DNA from: Thalassospira lucentensis
GTDB taxonomy: Bacteria > Pseudomonadota > Alphaproteobacteria > Rhodospirillales > Thalassospiraceae
Direction of reading: 5' to 3'
Assembly (NCBI RefSeq): GCF_032921865.1
Contig: NZ_CP136684.1
Location: 3,445,001 to 3,509,000, forward strand
DNA length: 64,000 bases
Shown here piece by piece: positions 16,699 through 24,113 of this stretch. Both the position numbers and the translations under genes were made by a program. Under the pieces are notes generated by a model, which worked only from the letters and a program-made list of their open reading frames with translations, was not told the origin of the DNA and did not search any database. The first letter of the stretch is position 1. Each line of letters starts with the position of its first letter.

Positions 16699-17252
16699 GA
16701 CTTCAGCCTTTTTCGCATAACCACAAAATCGTTACCGATTTCAGATGTTTGCGCATTGGTTCGCGGGACGGTTTCGATAATTTCATAACCGAGCTTGCGA
16801 TAAAAATCACGCACTGCCGGGTCTGTGACGGTGACCTTGTTTACAGCAAGGCCGGTGGCGGCAAGGATATCCTCGGCCAGGGCCAGAAGGCCCGTCCCCA
16901 GGCCGGTGCCGCGGGCATCGTTGGCCACGGCAAGATAGTGAACCCAGCCACTTTCACCGTCATGACCGGCCATGACCGTGCCGATGATTGTAGCGTCTTT
17001 TGCCGATCGTGCCAAAATCACGCTGCCGCGCCCGGAATTCAGGCATGTGGCGAGATCACGACCGGCATCGTGGCCCGGTCCGGTCAGCCCGGATTTCTGC
17101 CAAAGGGTGCCGATGGCGGCGATGTCGTGGGTGGTCGGTGATTGCAGTCTTTCAAGAAAAAAGCCCGGTTCTTCCTTTCTGTCACTTTTGCCTGCCGCTT
17201 TGTTCGTGGCGGCAACGGTTTGGGACAGGGGGAGGGAACCGGGCATTTTCAT
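16695..17252 (-). CDS. GNAT-family N-acetyltransferase
   Basis: 185 residues. After a low-complexity N-terminus the domain carries TVMAGHDGESGWVHYLAVANDARGTGLGTGLLALAEDILAA (motif A, ARGTGLGTGL) and AVRDFYRKLGYEIIETVPR (motif B). This matches the YpeA-like GNAT group. An internal start may be the true one because the first 25 residues look unstructured. It lies 18 bp downstream of the sulfurtransferase gene and overlaps the next GNAT gene by four bases, forming a three-gene operon. Confidence 0.84.
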   Translation of the reverse strand: MKMPGSLPLSQTVAATNKAAGKSDRKEEPGFFLERLQSPTTHDIAAIGTLWQKSGLTGPGHDAGRDLATCLNSGRGSVILARSAKDATIIGTVMAGHDGESGWVHYLAVANDARGTGLGTGLLALAEDILAATGLAVNKVTVTDPAVRDFYRKLGYEIIETVPRTNAQTSEIGNDFVVMRKRLKS

Positions 17253-17270
17253 ATCTGTTGATGGTTGGCG

Positions 17271-18128
17271 TTATGCCGGGCCTTTGTCGACCGGGCTTCC
17301 TTCGGTGCTGGCCCATTCGGCCCAGGAACCGTCATAGACCGCGACTTCCTTTTTCCCGGCGATATAGGCACCAAGGGCGAGCACGCAGGCGGTCACGCCC
17401 GAGCCGCAGGATGTGACAACCGATTTATCAAGATTGACACCGGCATCATGGAAAGCGGTGCGAATGGCATCGGCGTCCTTGAAGGTGCCGTCAGCATTCA
17501 GGAGCCTGTCAAACGGCAGATTGTAAGAGCCCGGCACGTGGCCAGCCTTGCCCCACGGTTCGTCGGCATCGCCGGTGAAGCGTTCGGTTGCGCGGGCATC
17601 GACCAGTTGTTCGCGTTTGCTTTTGACGTTTGCCAGCACCTGATCATATTCGCGCAGCAGGAAGCTGTTGGCGCGCGCGGTGAAATGGCGTTCGCGCGGC
17701 GGGGTTGGTGCATCGGTCACCGGGCGGTTTTCGGCAAGCCATTTCGGCAGGCCGCCATCAAGCACGGCGACATCGTGATGCCCGAAATGGCGCAGCATCC
17801 ACCATGCCCGGCAGGCGGCAAGGGCCGATCCCGTCTGGCCGTAAACCACGATGCGGACACCGTCGCCAAGGCCAAGCTTGCGGACCTTGGCCGAAAACTT
17901 GATCGCGTCGGGCATCATGTGGGGAAGCGGTGCGCTGTCATCCGCGGCGATTTCGTCGATATCGAAGAATACCGCGCCCGGAATATGCTGCGCGTTATAA
18001 ATCTCGCGCGCATTTTTGTTCTGGGCGGGCATGTACCAGCTCGCATCGACGACGCGAACGTCGGGTGCATCAAGGTGATCCGCAAGCCACTGGGTGGAGA
18101 CCAGTGCGTCGGAAGTTGGGTTGGTCAT
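17271..18128 (-). CDS. sseA: 3-mercaptopyruvate sulfurtransferase (two-domain rhodanese)
   Basis: 285 residues from ATG 18128, preceded by GGAG; a start 21 bp further upstream is less likely. Two rhodanese domains: an inactive N-terminal one (VRVVDASWYMP) and a catalytic C-terminal one with active-site CGSGVTAC, the CG[S/T]G-V-T loop typical of 3-mercaptopyruvate rather than thiosulfate transferases. It transfers sulfur from mercaptopyruvate to thiol acceptors or cyanide. It is first gene of the operon with two GNATs. Confidence 0.92.
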   Translation of the reverse strand: MTNPTSDALVSTQWLADHLDAPDVRVVDASWYMPAQNKNAREIYNAQHIPGAVFFDIDEIAADDSAPLPHMMPDAIKFSAKVRKLGLGDGVRIVVYGQTGSALAACRAWWMLRHFGHHDVAVLDGGLPKWLAENRPVTDAPTPPRERHFTARANSFLLREYDQVLANVKSKREQLVDARATERFTGDADEPWGKAGHVPGSYNLPFDRLLNADGTFKDADAIRTAFHDAGVNLDKSVVTSCGSGVTACVLALGAYIAGKKEVAVYDGSWAEWASTEGSPVDKGPA

Positions 18129-18297
18129 CAAAGAGACTCCGGTTTGCAATGGTGGGTATTGCGCGATCCGGGGCGTTTCCGCAGATCTGTATCTTCAAAC
18201 TCAAATGTTTCTTGTTTTAATTTCTATCCGTCCTGAAAGCGCATGGCAATATCCCGACTTGATTTGTGGATATGCCGATTGCGCGTTTCCGGTGGGA

Positions 18298-19020
18298 TCA
18301 CTCATCAAAGACGATATTGATGCGGCGGTTCTGGCGGCCTTTCTTTTCGATTTTGGCAACCAGAACCCTGCCGATTTCGGCCGTACTTTTGACATGCGTT
18401 CCGCCGCAGGGCTGATAATCGATCCCCTCGATCGTGACGGTACGGATGCTGTTGCCATCCATTGGTGGTTGCACCGACATGGTGCGGACCAGTTCGGGGT
18501 TGGCTTTAAGCTCGGCAATGCTGATTTCACCGTCATAAACCTCGGCATTGCGTGCGATCAGTTCGTTTAGCCGAGCGGTCAGCTCATCCTTGTCCGGGGC
18601 TTCGTCGGGCAGGTTGAAATCAAGCCGGGCCTTGTGGGCGGCGATATTGCCGCCGGTGACGTCGCCTTCGACAATCGCGCACAGCAAATGCAGGCAGGTG
18701 TGAAAGCGCATCAGGCGATGGCGGGTTTCCCAATCCAGTTCGGCCGTGATGGTATCGCCGATTGCTGGCAGGTCGTGACCCTCGGCGATGATATGCAGGA
18801 TTTTGCCGCTGTCGCGGTCCTTGATCGTGGTTGCGACCGGCATTTCGCGGCCATCGGCGGTTTTGAAAATCCCGACATCCCCGGTCTGGCCGCCAGCGGT
18901 GGCGTAAAACACGGTCTGGTCCAGTTCAATGCCGCGGTCCGAGATCGAGATGACTTTGGCGTCGCAGTTCCGGCGATAGGCGTCTTCACGAAATAAAAGG
19001 CGGGTCACAGACTCCTCCAT
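18298..19020 (-). CDS. alanyl-tRNA trans-editing protein AlaX
   Basis: 240 residues, homologous to the editing domain of AlaRS without the synthetase core. Zinc-site motifs are intact: His107-x3-His111 (FHTCLH) and Cys205-x3-His209 (CGGTH). The N-terminal barrel with YATAGGQTGDVG matches AlaX-M type proteins. It deacylates Ser-tRNA-Ala (and Gly-tRNA-Ala in some members), protecting translational fidelity in the cytoplasm. It is monocistronic with no clear terminator in the 150 bp downstream. Confidence 0.9.
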   Translation of the reverse strand: MEESVTRLLFREDAYRRNCDAKVISISDRGIELDQTVFYATAGGQTGDVGIFKTADGREMPVATTIKDRDSGKILHIIAEGHDLPAIGDTITAELDWETRHRLMRFHTCLHLLCAIVEGDVTGGNIAAHKARLDFNLPDEAPDKDELTARLNELIARNAEVYDGEISIAELKANPELVRTMSVQPPMDGNSIRTVTIEGIDYQPCGGTHVKSTAEIGRVLVAKIEKKGRQNRRINIVFDE

Positions 19021-19234
19021 AATTGGTGGCGATCAGATCGCGTGACCGTCAGTTTGCCGCCTAAATCGGGGCGGCGGTGGATGCGCCTTTGGTGGGGCGG
19101 GGCAGCATCACAAGGACGGTCCGGTCTGAAATCTTGCAGTGAAATCATGGTGCTGCCGGAAGGCTTGGTTTGTCGAGGAGTTTTTGTGAATTCAGTTTAT
19201 GTATAATATAGTACATATTTTTTGAATTGATGTT

Positions 19235-19260
19235 GATAATCATACGAAATGTATGTTATC
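19235..19260. promoter_or_regulatory. imperfect inverted repeat upstream of an unknown gene
   Basis: GATAA-t-CATAC (19235-19245) and GTATGTTATC (19251-19260) form two 5-bp paired blocks separated by one unpaired T, around a GAAAT spacer, in an AT-rich region (TATAATATAGTACATATT just upstream). The related sequence TTGATAATGTATC occurs before the second gene of the pair at 20133-20145. Confidence 0.5.
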
Positions 19261-19290
19261 CCCTTGGCCCAAATTGGGGGTGAAAGAAAC

Positions 19291-20097
19291 TTGGCTGCTG
19301 TTATTCATGTCAAACTGACGGGCGAAGGTGATTTCGGGCCGGTGGATCTCGAATGTGCGATCCCGCCTGCGCGCCTGCCGTTGGTGATGGCGGCCCTGTT
19401 TGGTTCTCCGACCAGTTTGCGGGCGGGGGCGGTGCAAGGGGGCGGTGCGGTTGATCATGGGGCAGCTTCTTCGGGGGCTTCGATGTCGCCTGCCATGTTG
19501 GCTGCCACGTCCTCTACCATGTCACCTTCGGCATCATCTCCGTCTGCGCCATCTTCGTCATTCGGGCCTGGTGGCTCTTTGTGGGAAATGCCTGCTGGCG
19601 GGCAATTCCCTGTAACGGCGCGGTCGGATCGATCCGGCCCGGTTCTTTCTCCGGCCCGGTCGGCTATTACGAGCGAGGCTGAAACTGGACCGGAAAACGT
19701 ACCGGGGCAGGCGGCCGGGCAGGCCGTTGGGCGCGATTTCGGTGGGGCCGGTCTGGTTGGCGAAGGTGCTGCGGATGCGATTGATCCGGCGAATTTCCTG
19801 ATTGGATATATCGGCAGTCTGGGCGATCTGATTGCCCGGCTGCAGCCACGTGGTTTTGCCGAAACGATCCTGATTGCCGCGATCTGGCTGCATTACCGCG
19901 ACGGGCGCAGCTTTGTGACGCGTGACGATATCCGGCGGCTGTTACGGCGGCAGGAACATCTGCGCATGCCAAAGAATTTCGGCCGTGATTTTCATAGCGC
20001 AATCACGCGGGGCTATATCGAACCGGCTGACGGGGATGGGGGATTTGCCGCCACCGGGACCGGATATCAGTGGTTTCGTGATGCTTGTATTAAATGA
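19291..20097 (+). CDS. unknown protein with C-terminal winged-helix-like domain, TTG start
   Basis: 268 residues from TTG 19291, chosen because GGGGGTGA sits 8-10 bases upstream; an ATG at 19249 lies inside the inverted repeat. Three parts are visible: a conserved-looking N-terminus (about 1-35, IHVKLTGEGDFGPVDLECAIPPARLPLVMAALFG broken by small residues), a long Ser/Ala/Gly/Pro-rich linker (about 40-160), and a compact C-terminal helical domain (about 170-268) with TRDDIRRLLRRQEHLRMPKNFGRDFHSAITRGYI, which looks like a winged helix. I do not recognise a family. The second gene follows 84 bp downstream with a related upstream sequence. Confidence 0.6.
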   Translation: MAAVIHVKLTGEGDFGPVDLECAIPPARLPLVMAALFGSPTSLRAGAVQGGGAVDHGAASSGASMSPAMLAATSSTMSPSASSPSAPSSSFGPGGSLWEMPAGGQFPVTARSDRSGPVLSPARSAITSEAETGPENVPGQAAGQAVGRDFGGAGLVGEGAADAIDPANFLIGYIGSLGDLIARLQPRGFAETILIAAIWLHYRDGRSFVTRDDIRRLLRRQEHLRMPKNFGRDFHSAITRGYIEPADGDGGFAATGTGYQWFRDACIK

Positions 20098-20147
20098 TAC
20101 AAAAAGTCGATAAAGTGGTTGACGTAATGTATTGATAATGTATCATT
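20093..20147. promoter_or_regulatory. spaced inverted repeat before the second unknown gene
   Basis: AATGATAC (20093-20100, overlapping the stop of the first gene) and GTATCATT (20140-20147) are perfect 8-bp inverted arms. The right arm is part of TTGATAATGTATC, resembling TTGATAATCATAC before the first gene. Confidence 0.45.
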
Positions 20148-20181
20148 CTCGACGTGGGACAAGAAAACAGGCGGGGACAAA

Positions 20182-20700
20182 ATGCGGGAATGGGAAGTAC
20201 GGACAAGCTGCAGGGTCTGGCGTGGCCGATATGTGATCCGTGGGGGCGTTGATCGCATTGCCAGTGATATCGTCACCCTGCAGCAAAGCCGCTTTCCGGG
20301 GATTGAAACCGGCAAGGTTTCTCTTCGGGTGGTGACCATGGCGGTGATGGCGGTTCTGGCCGAGGAATGCTGCGAAGATGGCGTGACGGCAGCGGAACTT
20401 TCCTTTTTGCTGACCACATGCCTTGGTCGGCCGATTTCGCCGACCCGGATCGAACGCGAAATGGAAACACTTTCGGGTTTGGTCTGGTCGGGGCCATGGG
20501 GTGCGGAAACACTTTATGTTCTTGAAAAGCGCGGCCTTCGCTTTTTCGAAAGCGCGCGCATGATGGCGATGAACGACACCGACGCCCAAGGCAAGGATTT
20601 GACAGAATATACAGGCGCGGAGGAAGGCGTGGACGGGCAGGAAATTGATCCTTCAATTATTGCCCGTCCGGCCCCCCACGTGCGTTATCGACTGGTTTAA
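20182..20700 (+). CDS. unknown small protein with winged-helix-like segment
   Basis: 172 residues. The middle part has VTAAELSFLLTTCLGRPISPTRIEREMETLSGLVW followed by YVLEKRGLRFFESA, the pattern of a winged-helix DNA-binding domain ending in a 'T/R-x-G-x-x-F' helix. The C-terminal 40 residues are acidic and probably disordered. No family is recognised. It lies downstream of another unknown winged-helix-like gene; AATGATAC (20093-20100) and GTATCATT (20140-20147) form an inverted repeat just upstream, suggesting autoregulation. A good terminator follows. Confidence 0.6.
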   Translation: MREWEVRTSCRVWRGRYVIRGGVDRIASDIVTLQQSRFPGIETGKVSLRVVTMAVMAVLAEECCEDGVTAAELSFLLTTCLGRPISPTRIEREMETLSGLVWSGPWGAETLYVLEKRGLRFFESARMMAMNDTDAQGKDLTEYTGAEEGVDGQEIDPSIIARPAPHVRYRLV

Positions 20701-20726
20701 GCTGCACATTAAAGCAGGTTTTCAGG

Positions 20727-20757
20727 CGGAGGTGATCAAGAGGTCACCTCCGTTTTT
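20727..20757 (+). terminator. terminator after the unknown gene pair
   Basis: 9-bp stem CGGAGGTGA / TCACCTCCG (20727-20735 with 20744-20752) with an 8-nt loop and TTTTT. Confidence 0.88.
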
Positions 20758-20802
20758 CGTGTCATGATTTTGATGCTGCCCTTGGCTTTTTAGGCGATGA
20801 TT

Positions 20803-21204
20803 TCAGTGGGCAATCCGCGAGGCCAGATCGCTGTCTTCTTTGGCACCAGCAATCAAATGCGACAGTTCCTCAATCCGTGAAATCTTGCCGTCCCGCATTT
20901 CGTAAAAAGTCAGAACCTTGCATGTCATTGTTGATCCATCTTTTTTGATGGCATCGACGATATGGATGTCGGCGATGCTGTTATTTGACGTGATGATCTT
21001 TTCAAACCGCACATGCGCGGATTTCAGGATTGATTTCAGCGTACGGGCATGTGCGAGGAAATCCTTCAAATCAAGTGTTTTACCATCGGCAATCTGAACA
21101 TAATCCGATGTGAATAGATGCAACATATCCTCTACCGGGCGTTCGGGGTCGAGCAATAACCCAAACAGGTTTTCGAGAAAGATGCGTGTTTCGTCATGTG
21201 TCAT
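20803..21204 (-). CDS. NTF2-like / SnoaL-like small protein
   Basis: 133 residues from ATG 21204 (an upstream in-frame start at 21234 adds ten residues). The sequence has the cone-shaped alpha+beta pattern of the nuclear transport factor 2-like superfamily: helix MTHDETRIFLENLFGLL, DMLHLFTSDYVQIADGKTLDLKDFLAHARTLK, then strands with VRFEKIITSNNSIADIHIVDA and CKVLTFYEMRDGKISRIEEL. Members bind or transform small molecules or are non-enzymatic; no catalytic residues can be assigned. It is divergent from an AraC regulator 100 bp away, which may control it. Confidence 0.78.
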   Translation of the reverse strand: MTHDETRIFLENLFGLLLDPERPVEDMLHLFTSDYVQIADGKTLDLKDFLAHARTLKSILKSAHVRFEKIITSNNSIADIHIVDAIKKDGSTMTCKVLTFYEMRDGKISRIEELSHLIAGAKEDSDLASRIAH

Positions 21205-21306
21205 GGTGCTGTTCCATTGATTGAAGAGGTTCAAGCCACCTTGACGATAGGTGATGAAATATGGCCAATCTAACCCATCGAAGCCAATCGATACGGTGTT
21301 TTGGCC

Positions 21307-22161
21307 ATGTCTGACTTTTTGATCGATCCAGATGTTCTTGCGGCGCTGAAAAAGCCTGCGTCATCACAGGCGCGGAGTGCAAAGGGGGGCATTGAGGTTG
21401 ATGTTGTGTCAGGCAGCGAAACCCGCCTGGCCGTTCGGGTTGTGATGCGCGAAACCCCAATTCCACGGGAAACCGGCGCGCATTCCCATCCGCAGGGGCA
21501 GTTGATCGGAGCGGTTTCAGGATTGCTGAGTATCTCGACCGATCATGGTAAATGGGTGGTCCCTGCTATCAATGCATTCTGGGTGCCGCCGGGAATGGAG
21601 CACGGACTGGTTTCGCACGGGCCGTTTCGCGGATGGAGCGTTTATGTCGGCCCCCACCTTTGTGCCGGGTTGCCAGATTACCCAAGGGCGTTGCGTACCA
21701 GCGAGCTGATGATGGCGGCCATTCGCCGTGCTGCGGGTTGGGGGGATGGGCCGCAATCGGATACCGAGGCACGCATAGCCCGGATTATCCTTGATGAAAT
21801 TGCGACAACCCCAAAGGAAACACTAGGATTGCCGATGCCAAAGGATCTTCGTCTGGTGCGTCTGGCGCAAGCCTTGATGGCTGATCTTTCTGATGGCAGG
21901 TCGATGACGCAATGGGCCGACTGGGCCGGAATTCCGTGCCGCACATTGGGGCGACACATGTTACGGGAAACAGGCTTTGGTTTTGGTCAGTGGCGGACGC
22001 GGGCGCGCATGCTTGCGGCCCTTGAGATGCTGGCGGCCGGATTATCGGTAACGACAGTCGCACTCGATCTGGGATACGAGAATATCAGCGCGTTTATTGC
22101 AGCATTTCGCAAAACCTATGGCGTAACGCCTGCACGCTATTTTGCACCCGACGGACAGTAA
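21307..22161 (+). CDS. AraC-family regulator with N-terminal cupin domain
   Basis: 284 residues from ATG 21307 (a TTG two codons earlier is possible). N-terminal cupin: ETGAHSHPQGQLIGAVSGLLSI and VPPGMEHGL. C-terminal AraC DNA-binding domain with two helix-turn-helix units, the second containing VTTVALDLGYENISAFIAAFRKTYGVTPARYF. This layout is typical of regulators that act on a neighbouring transporter or enzyme. The divergent NTF2-like gene is the nearest candidate target. Confidence 0.88.
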   Translation: MSDFLIDPDVLAALKKPASSQARSAKGGIEVDVVSGSETRLAVRVVMRETPIPRETGAHSHPQGQLIGAVSGLLSISTDHGKWVVPAINAFWVPPGMEHGLVSHGPFRGWSVYVGPHLCAGLPDYPRALRTSELMMAAIRRAAGWGDGPQSDTEARIARIILDEIATTPKETLGLPMPKDLRLVRLAQALMADLSDGRSMTQWADWAGIPCRTLGRHMLRETGFGFGQWRTRARMLAALEMLAAGLSVTTVALDLGYENISAFIAAFRKTYGVTPARYFAPDGQ

Positions 22162-22458
22162 GGGGATTTCCAGATCGGGCCTGCCGGTAACACGGCTTAT
22201 GGCAATTTCACCTGCCCCTCAGCGCCGGGGCGATCAGGGCCGCTGCAATCAGGGTTGACCTGACAGCATAAGGTACGTAATGATTTGAAGATGGAAAACA
22301 TTGTTACACATCAGAACGCCTATTTTACGTCGTGCACATAGCGCGGCGCCTGTTGATGTGTTTGTAAATTAAACCAAGACCGGCTGCCCCAGGGCGGCCT
22401 TTGTTTTTTCCATAAACCGGTTTGCCCGAGGTGGCCCCACCAACAAGGAAACCGGAAA
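22162..22458. other. 297-bp gap with possible leader or small RNA
   Basis: No open frame or known RNA family is recognised. The stretch ends in a terminator-like hairpin at 22382-22409, 50 bp before the S4-like gene, so it could be the AraC gene's 3' UTR, an independent small RNA, or an attenuated leader. Confidence 0.35.
22382..22409 (+). terminator. terminator or attenuator upstream of the S4-like gene
   Basis: 7-bp stem GGCTGCC / GGCGGCC (22382-22388 with 22393-22399, one T-G pair), 4-nt loop, then TTTGTTTTTT. It is 220 bp beyond the AraC stop and 50 bp before the next start. Confidence 0.7.
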
Positions 22459-22737
22459 ATGACCCATATCTCCCTTGCTGATCGCATGCCGACACTTGAT
22501 TTCACGCCCAATGCCCTGAAAGACGGGATCGGGGTGGTGCCGCTTATTCTGATGGCGGGTTTTGCCGATACCATTACGGCGGCGAGCGAACTGGTCGCAA
22601 GTGGTGCTGTCATGATCGAGAACAGACAGATTGTTGATCCCGATCATCATATCCTTAGTTACGCGTTTGATGATGGCGAAGTCTTGCGCCTTACCGTTGG
22701 TGGCCAAAGGACGATGCTGATCCGTCGTGCGGCGTGA
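22459..22737 (+). CDS. stand-alone S4-like RNA-binding domain protein (candidate)
   Basis: 92 residues with an AAGGAAACC ribosome binding site before the ATG. The sequence GIGVVPLILMAGFADTITAASELVASGAVMIENRQIVDPDHHI followed by DDGEVLRLTVGGQRTMLIRRA matches the alpha-L-type S4 pattern as in the C-terminus of tyrosyl-tRNA synthetase (leucine-rich helix, 'SR..A..L...G.V.-NG..V.D', then a GK+R strand). The usual basic residues are partly missing, so RNA binding is uncertain. It is not fused to any catalytic domain. A separate terminator-like hairpin precedes it. Confidence 0.55.
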   Translation: MTHISLADRMPTLDFTPNALKDGIGVVPLILMAGFADTITAASELVASGAVMIENRQIVDPDHHILSYAFDDGEVLRLTVGGQRTMLIRRAA

Positions 22738-22817
22738 TCGGGGCGGAGTGATCGGCTTGGTGCCCGCCGGTCGCGCGAGCAGGGCTTGGGGGCGAGGGGG
22801 CGATGTTGCTGGTGATC

Positions 22818-23981
22818 TCAGAACAGCGACATCTGCCCGTTCGCGTTCGGGCGGACAAATCCGCTGCAATCAAGGTTGAGCGACCGGCCGGTCATGCCGT
22901 GTTTTTTGCGTGCTGCATCAAAGCGTCTGGCAATCAGATCGGCAATCGGGCCGGTGCCGCGCATGCGGGTGCCAAATTCGGATTGATAGCGTTCGCCGTC
23001 GCGCATCTGGCGGATCAGCGACATGACCTTTGCCTTGCGGTCGGGATAATTGGCTTCGAGCCATTCTTCGAACAGATCGGCGATTTCAAGCGGCAGGCGG
23101 ACGACGATGTGGGATACGGACGTTGCCCCGGCATCGCGAACCGCAGCAACCAGATTTTCGATTTCCATGTCATTGAGGCCGGGAATGATCGGCGCGCACA
23201 GGACCGTGACCGGGATACCGGCATCGGCAAGTTTGCGAATGGCATCAAGTCGACGGTGCGGGGCGGAGGCACGCGGTTCAAGAAGGTTGGATAATCTGTG
23301 ATCAAGGCTTGTAACCGATACCGCGACCGACGCACGGTTTTTTGCGGCCATTGGCGCGATCAGGTCGATGTCGCGGGTGACAAGTGCGCCTTTGGTGATG
23401 ATCGAAAAAGGATGGTGGCAATCGCCAAGCACCTTGATGATGGATCGGGTCAGTTGCTTTTCACGTTCAACCGGCTGATAGGGATCGGTGCTGGTGCCAA
23501 TGACAATCGGGGCGGGCATGTAGCTTTTGACGGCGAGCTGTTTGCGCAAAAGTGCTGGGGCATCGGGCTTCCAGAACAGTTTTGTTTCAAAATCCAAGCC
23601 CGGCGACAGGCCGAGATAGGCGTGGGTTGGTCTGGCAAAGCAATAGATGCAGCCATGTTCACAGCCGCGATAGGGATTGATCGAACGATCAAACGGCACA
23701 TCCGGGCTTTGATTTTTGGTGATCACGCTGCGCGCGCCATCAATGCCAAGGGTGGTACGGATGCGCGGCGCGTCCTGATCTTCCATCAGGCTGGTCATCC
23801 AGCCATCATCGACCGCCTGATGGATATGGCGTTCAAATCGGCCATCAATGTTCGATACCGCCCCGCGGCCTTTTTGCCGGCGCGCGGGCAGCAGATCCGG
23901 ATCAAAATCCGGATGGCTCCATCCTTCGCCCGGTTGGGCGGTTTCGATGTGATCGGATGTCGGTTCGATGATGTTTCGCAT
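22818..23981 (-). CDS. PA0069-family radical SAM protein (spore photoproduct lyase-like)
   Basis: 387 residues from the ATG at 23981; a longer frame from 24056 is not supported by family sequence. Radical SAM cluster motif in GCEHGCIYCFARPTH (C-x3-C-x2-C), preceded by the conserved RSINPYRGCEHG. The later GTSTDPYQPVE and ITKGALVTRDIDL segments are typical of the PA0069 / COG1533 group related to spore photoproduct lyase. The function of this group is unknown, though a nucleic-acid repair role is often proposed. A GAAC-N7-GAAC box 15 bp upstream of the start suggests SOS control, consistent with a repair role. Confidence 0.9.
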   Translation of the reverse strand: MRNIIEPTSDHIETAQPGEGWSHPDFDPDLLPARRQKGRGAVSNIDGRFERHIHQAVDDGWMTSLMEDQDAPRIRTTLGIDGARSVITKNQSPDVPFDRSINPYRGCEHGCIYCFARPTHAYLGLSPGLDFETKLFWKPDAPALLRKQLAVKSYMPAPIVIGTSTDPYQPVEREKQLTRSIIKVLGDCHHPFSIITKGALVTRDIDLIAPMAAKNRASVAVSVTSLDHRLSNLLEPRASAPHRRLDAIRKLADAGIPVTVLCAPIIPGLNDMEIENLVAAVRDAGATSVSHIVVRLPLEIADLFEEWLEANYPDRKAKVMSLIRQMRDGERYQSEFGTRMRGTGPIADLIARRFDAARKKHGMTGRSLNLDCSGFVRPNANGQMSLF

Positions 23982-23995
23982 ATGTTCAAAATATA

Positions 23996-24010
23996 GAACA
24001 AAACAGGAAC
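23996..24010. promoter_or_regulatory. alphaproteobacterial LexA-type box (GAAC-N7-GAAC)
   Basis: GAACAAAACAGGAAC on the plus strand equals GTTC-N7-GTTC read toward the radical SAM gene, the direct-repeat SOS box of alphaproteobacteria. It ends 15 bp from the start codon. A single such match is expected by chance in tens of kilobases, so position is the main support. Confidence 0.5.
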
Positions 24011-24113
24011 ATTCAAGCGAAATACGCAGTGCCCAGGTTGCCCGCGCAGATATCAACGCGGACAGCGGCAGGCCGTTGATTTGACATCATCCGGTTATCA
24101 ACAGCATTCCTGA

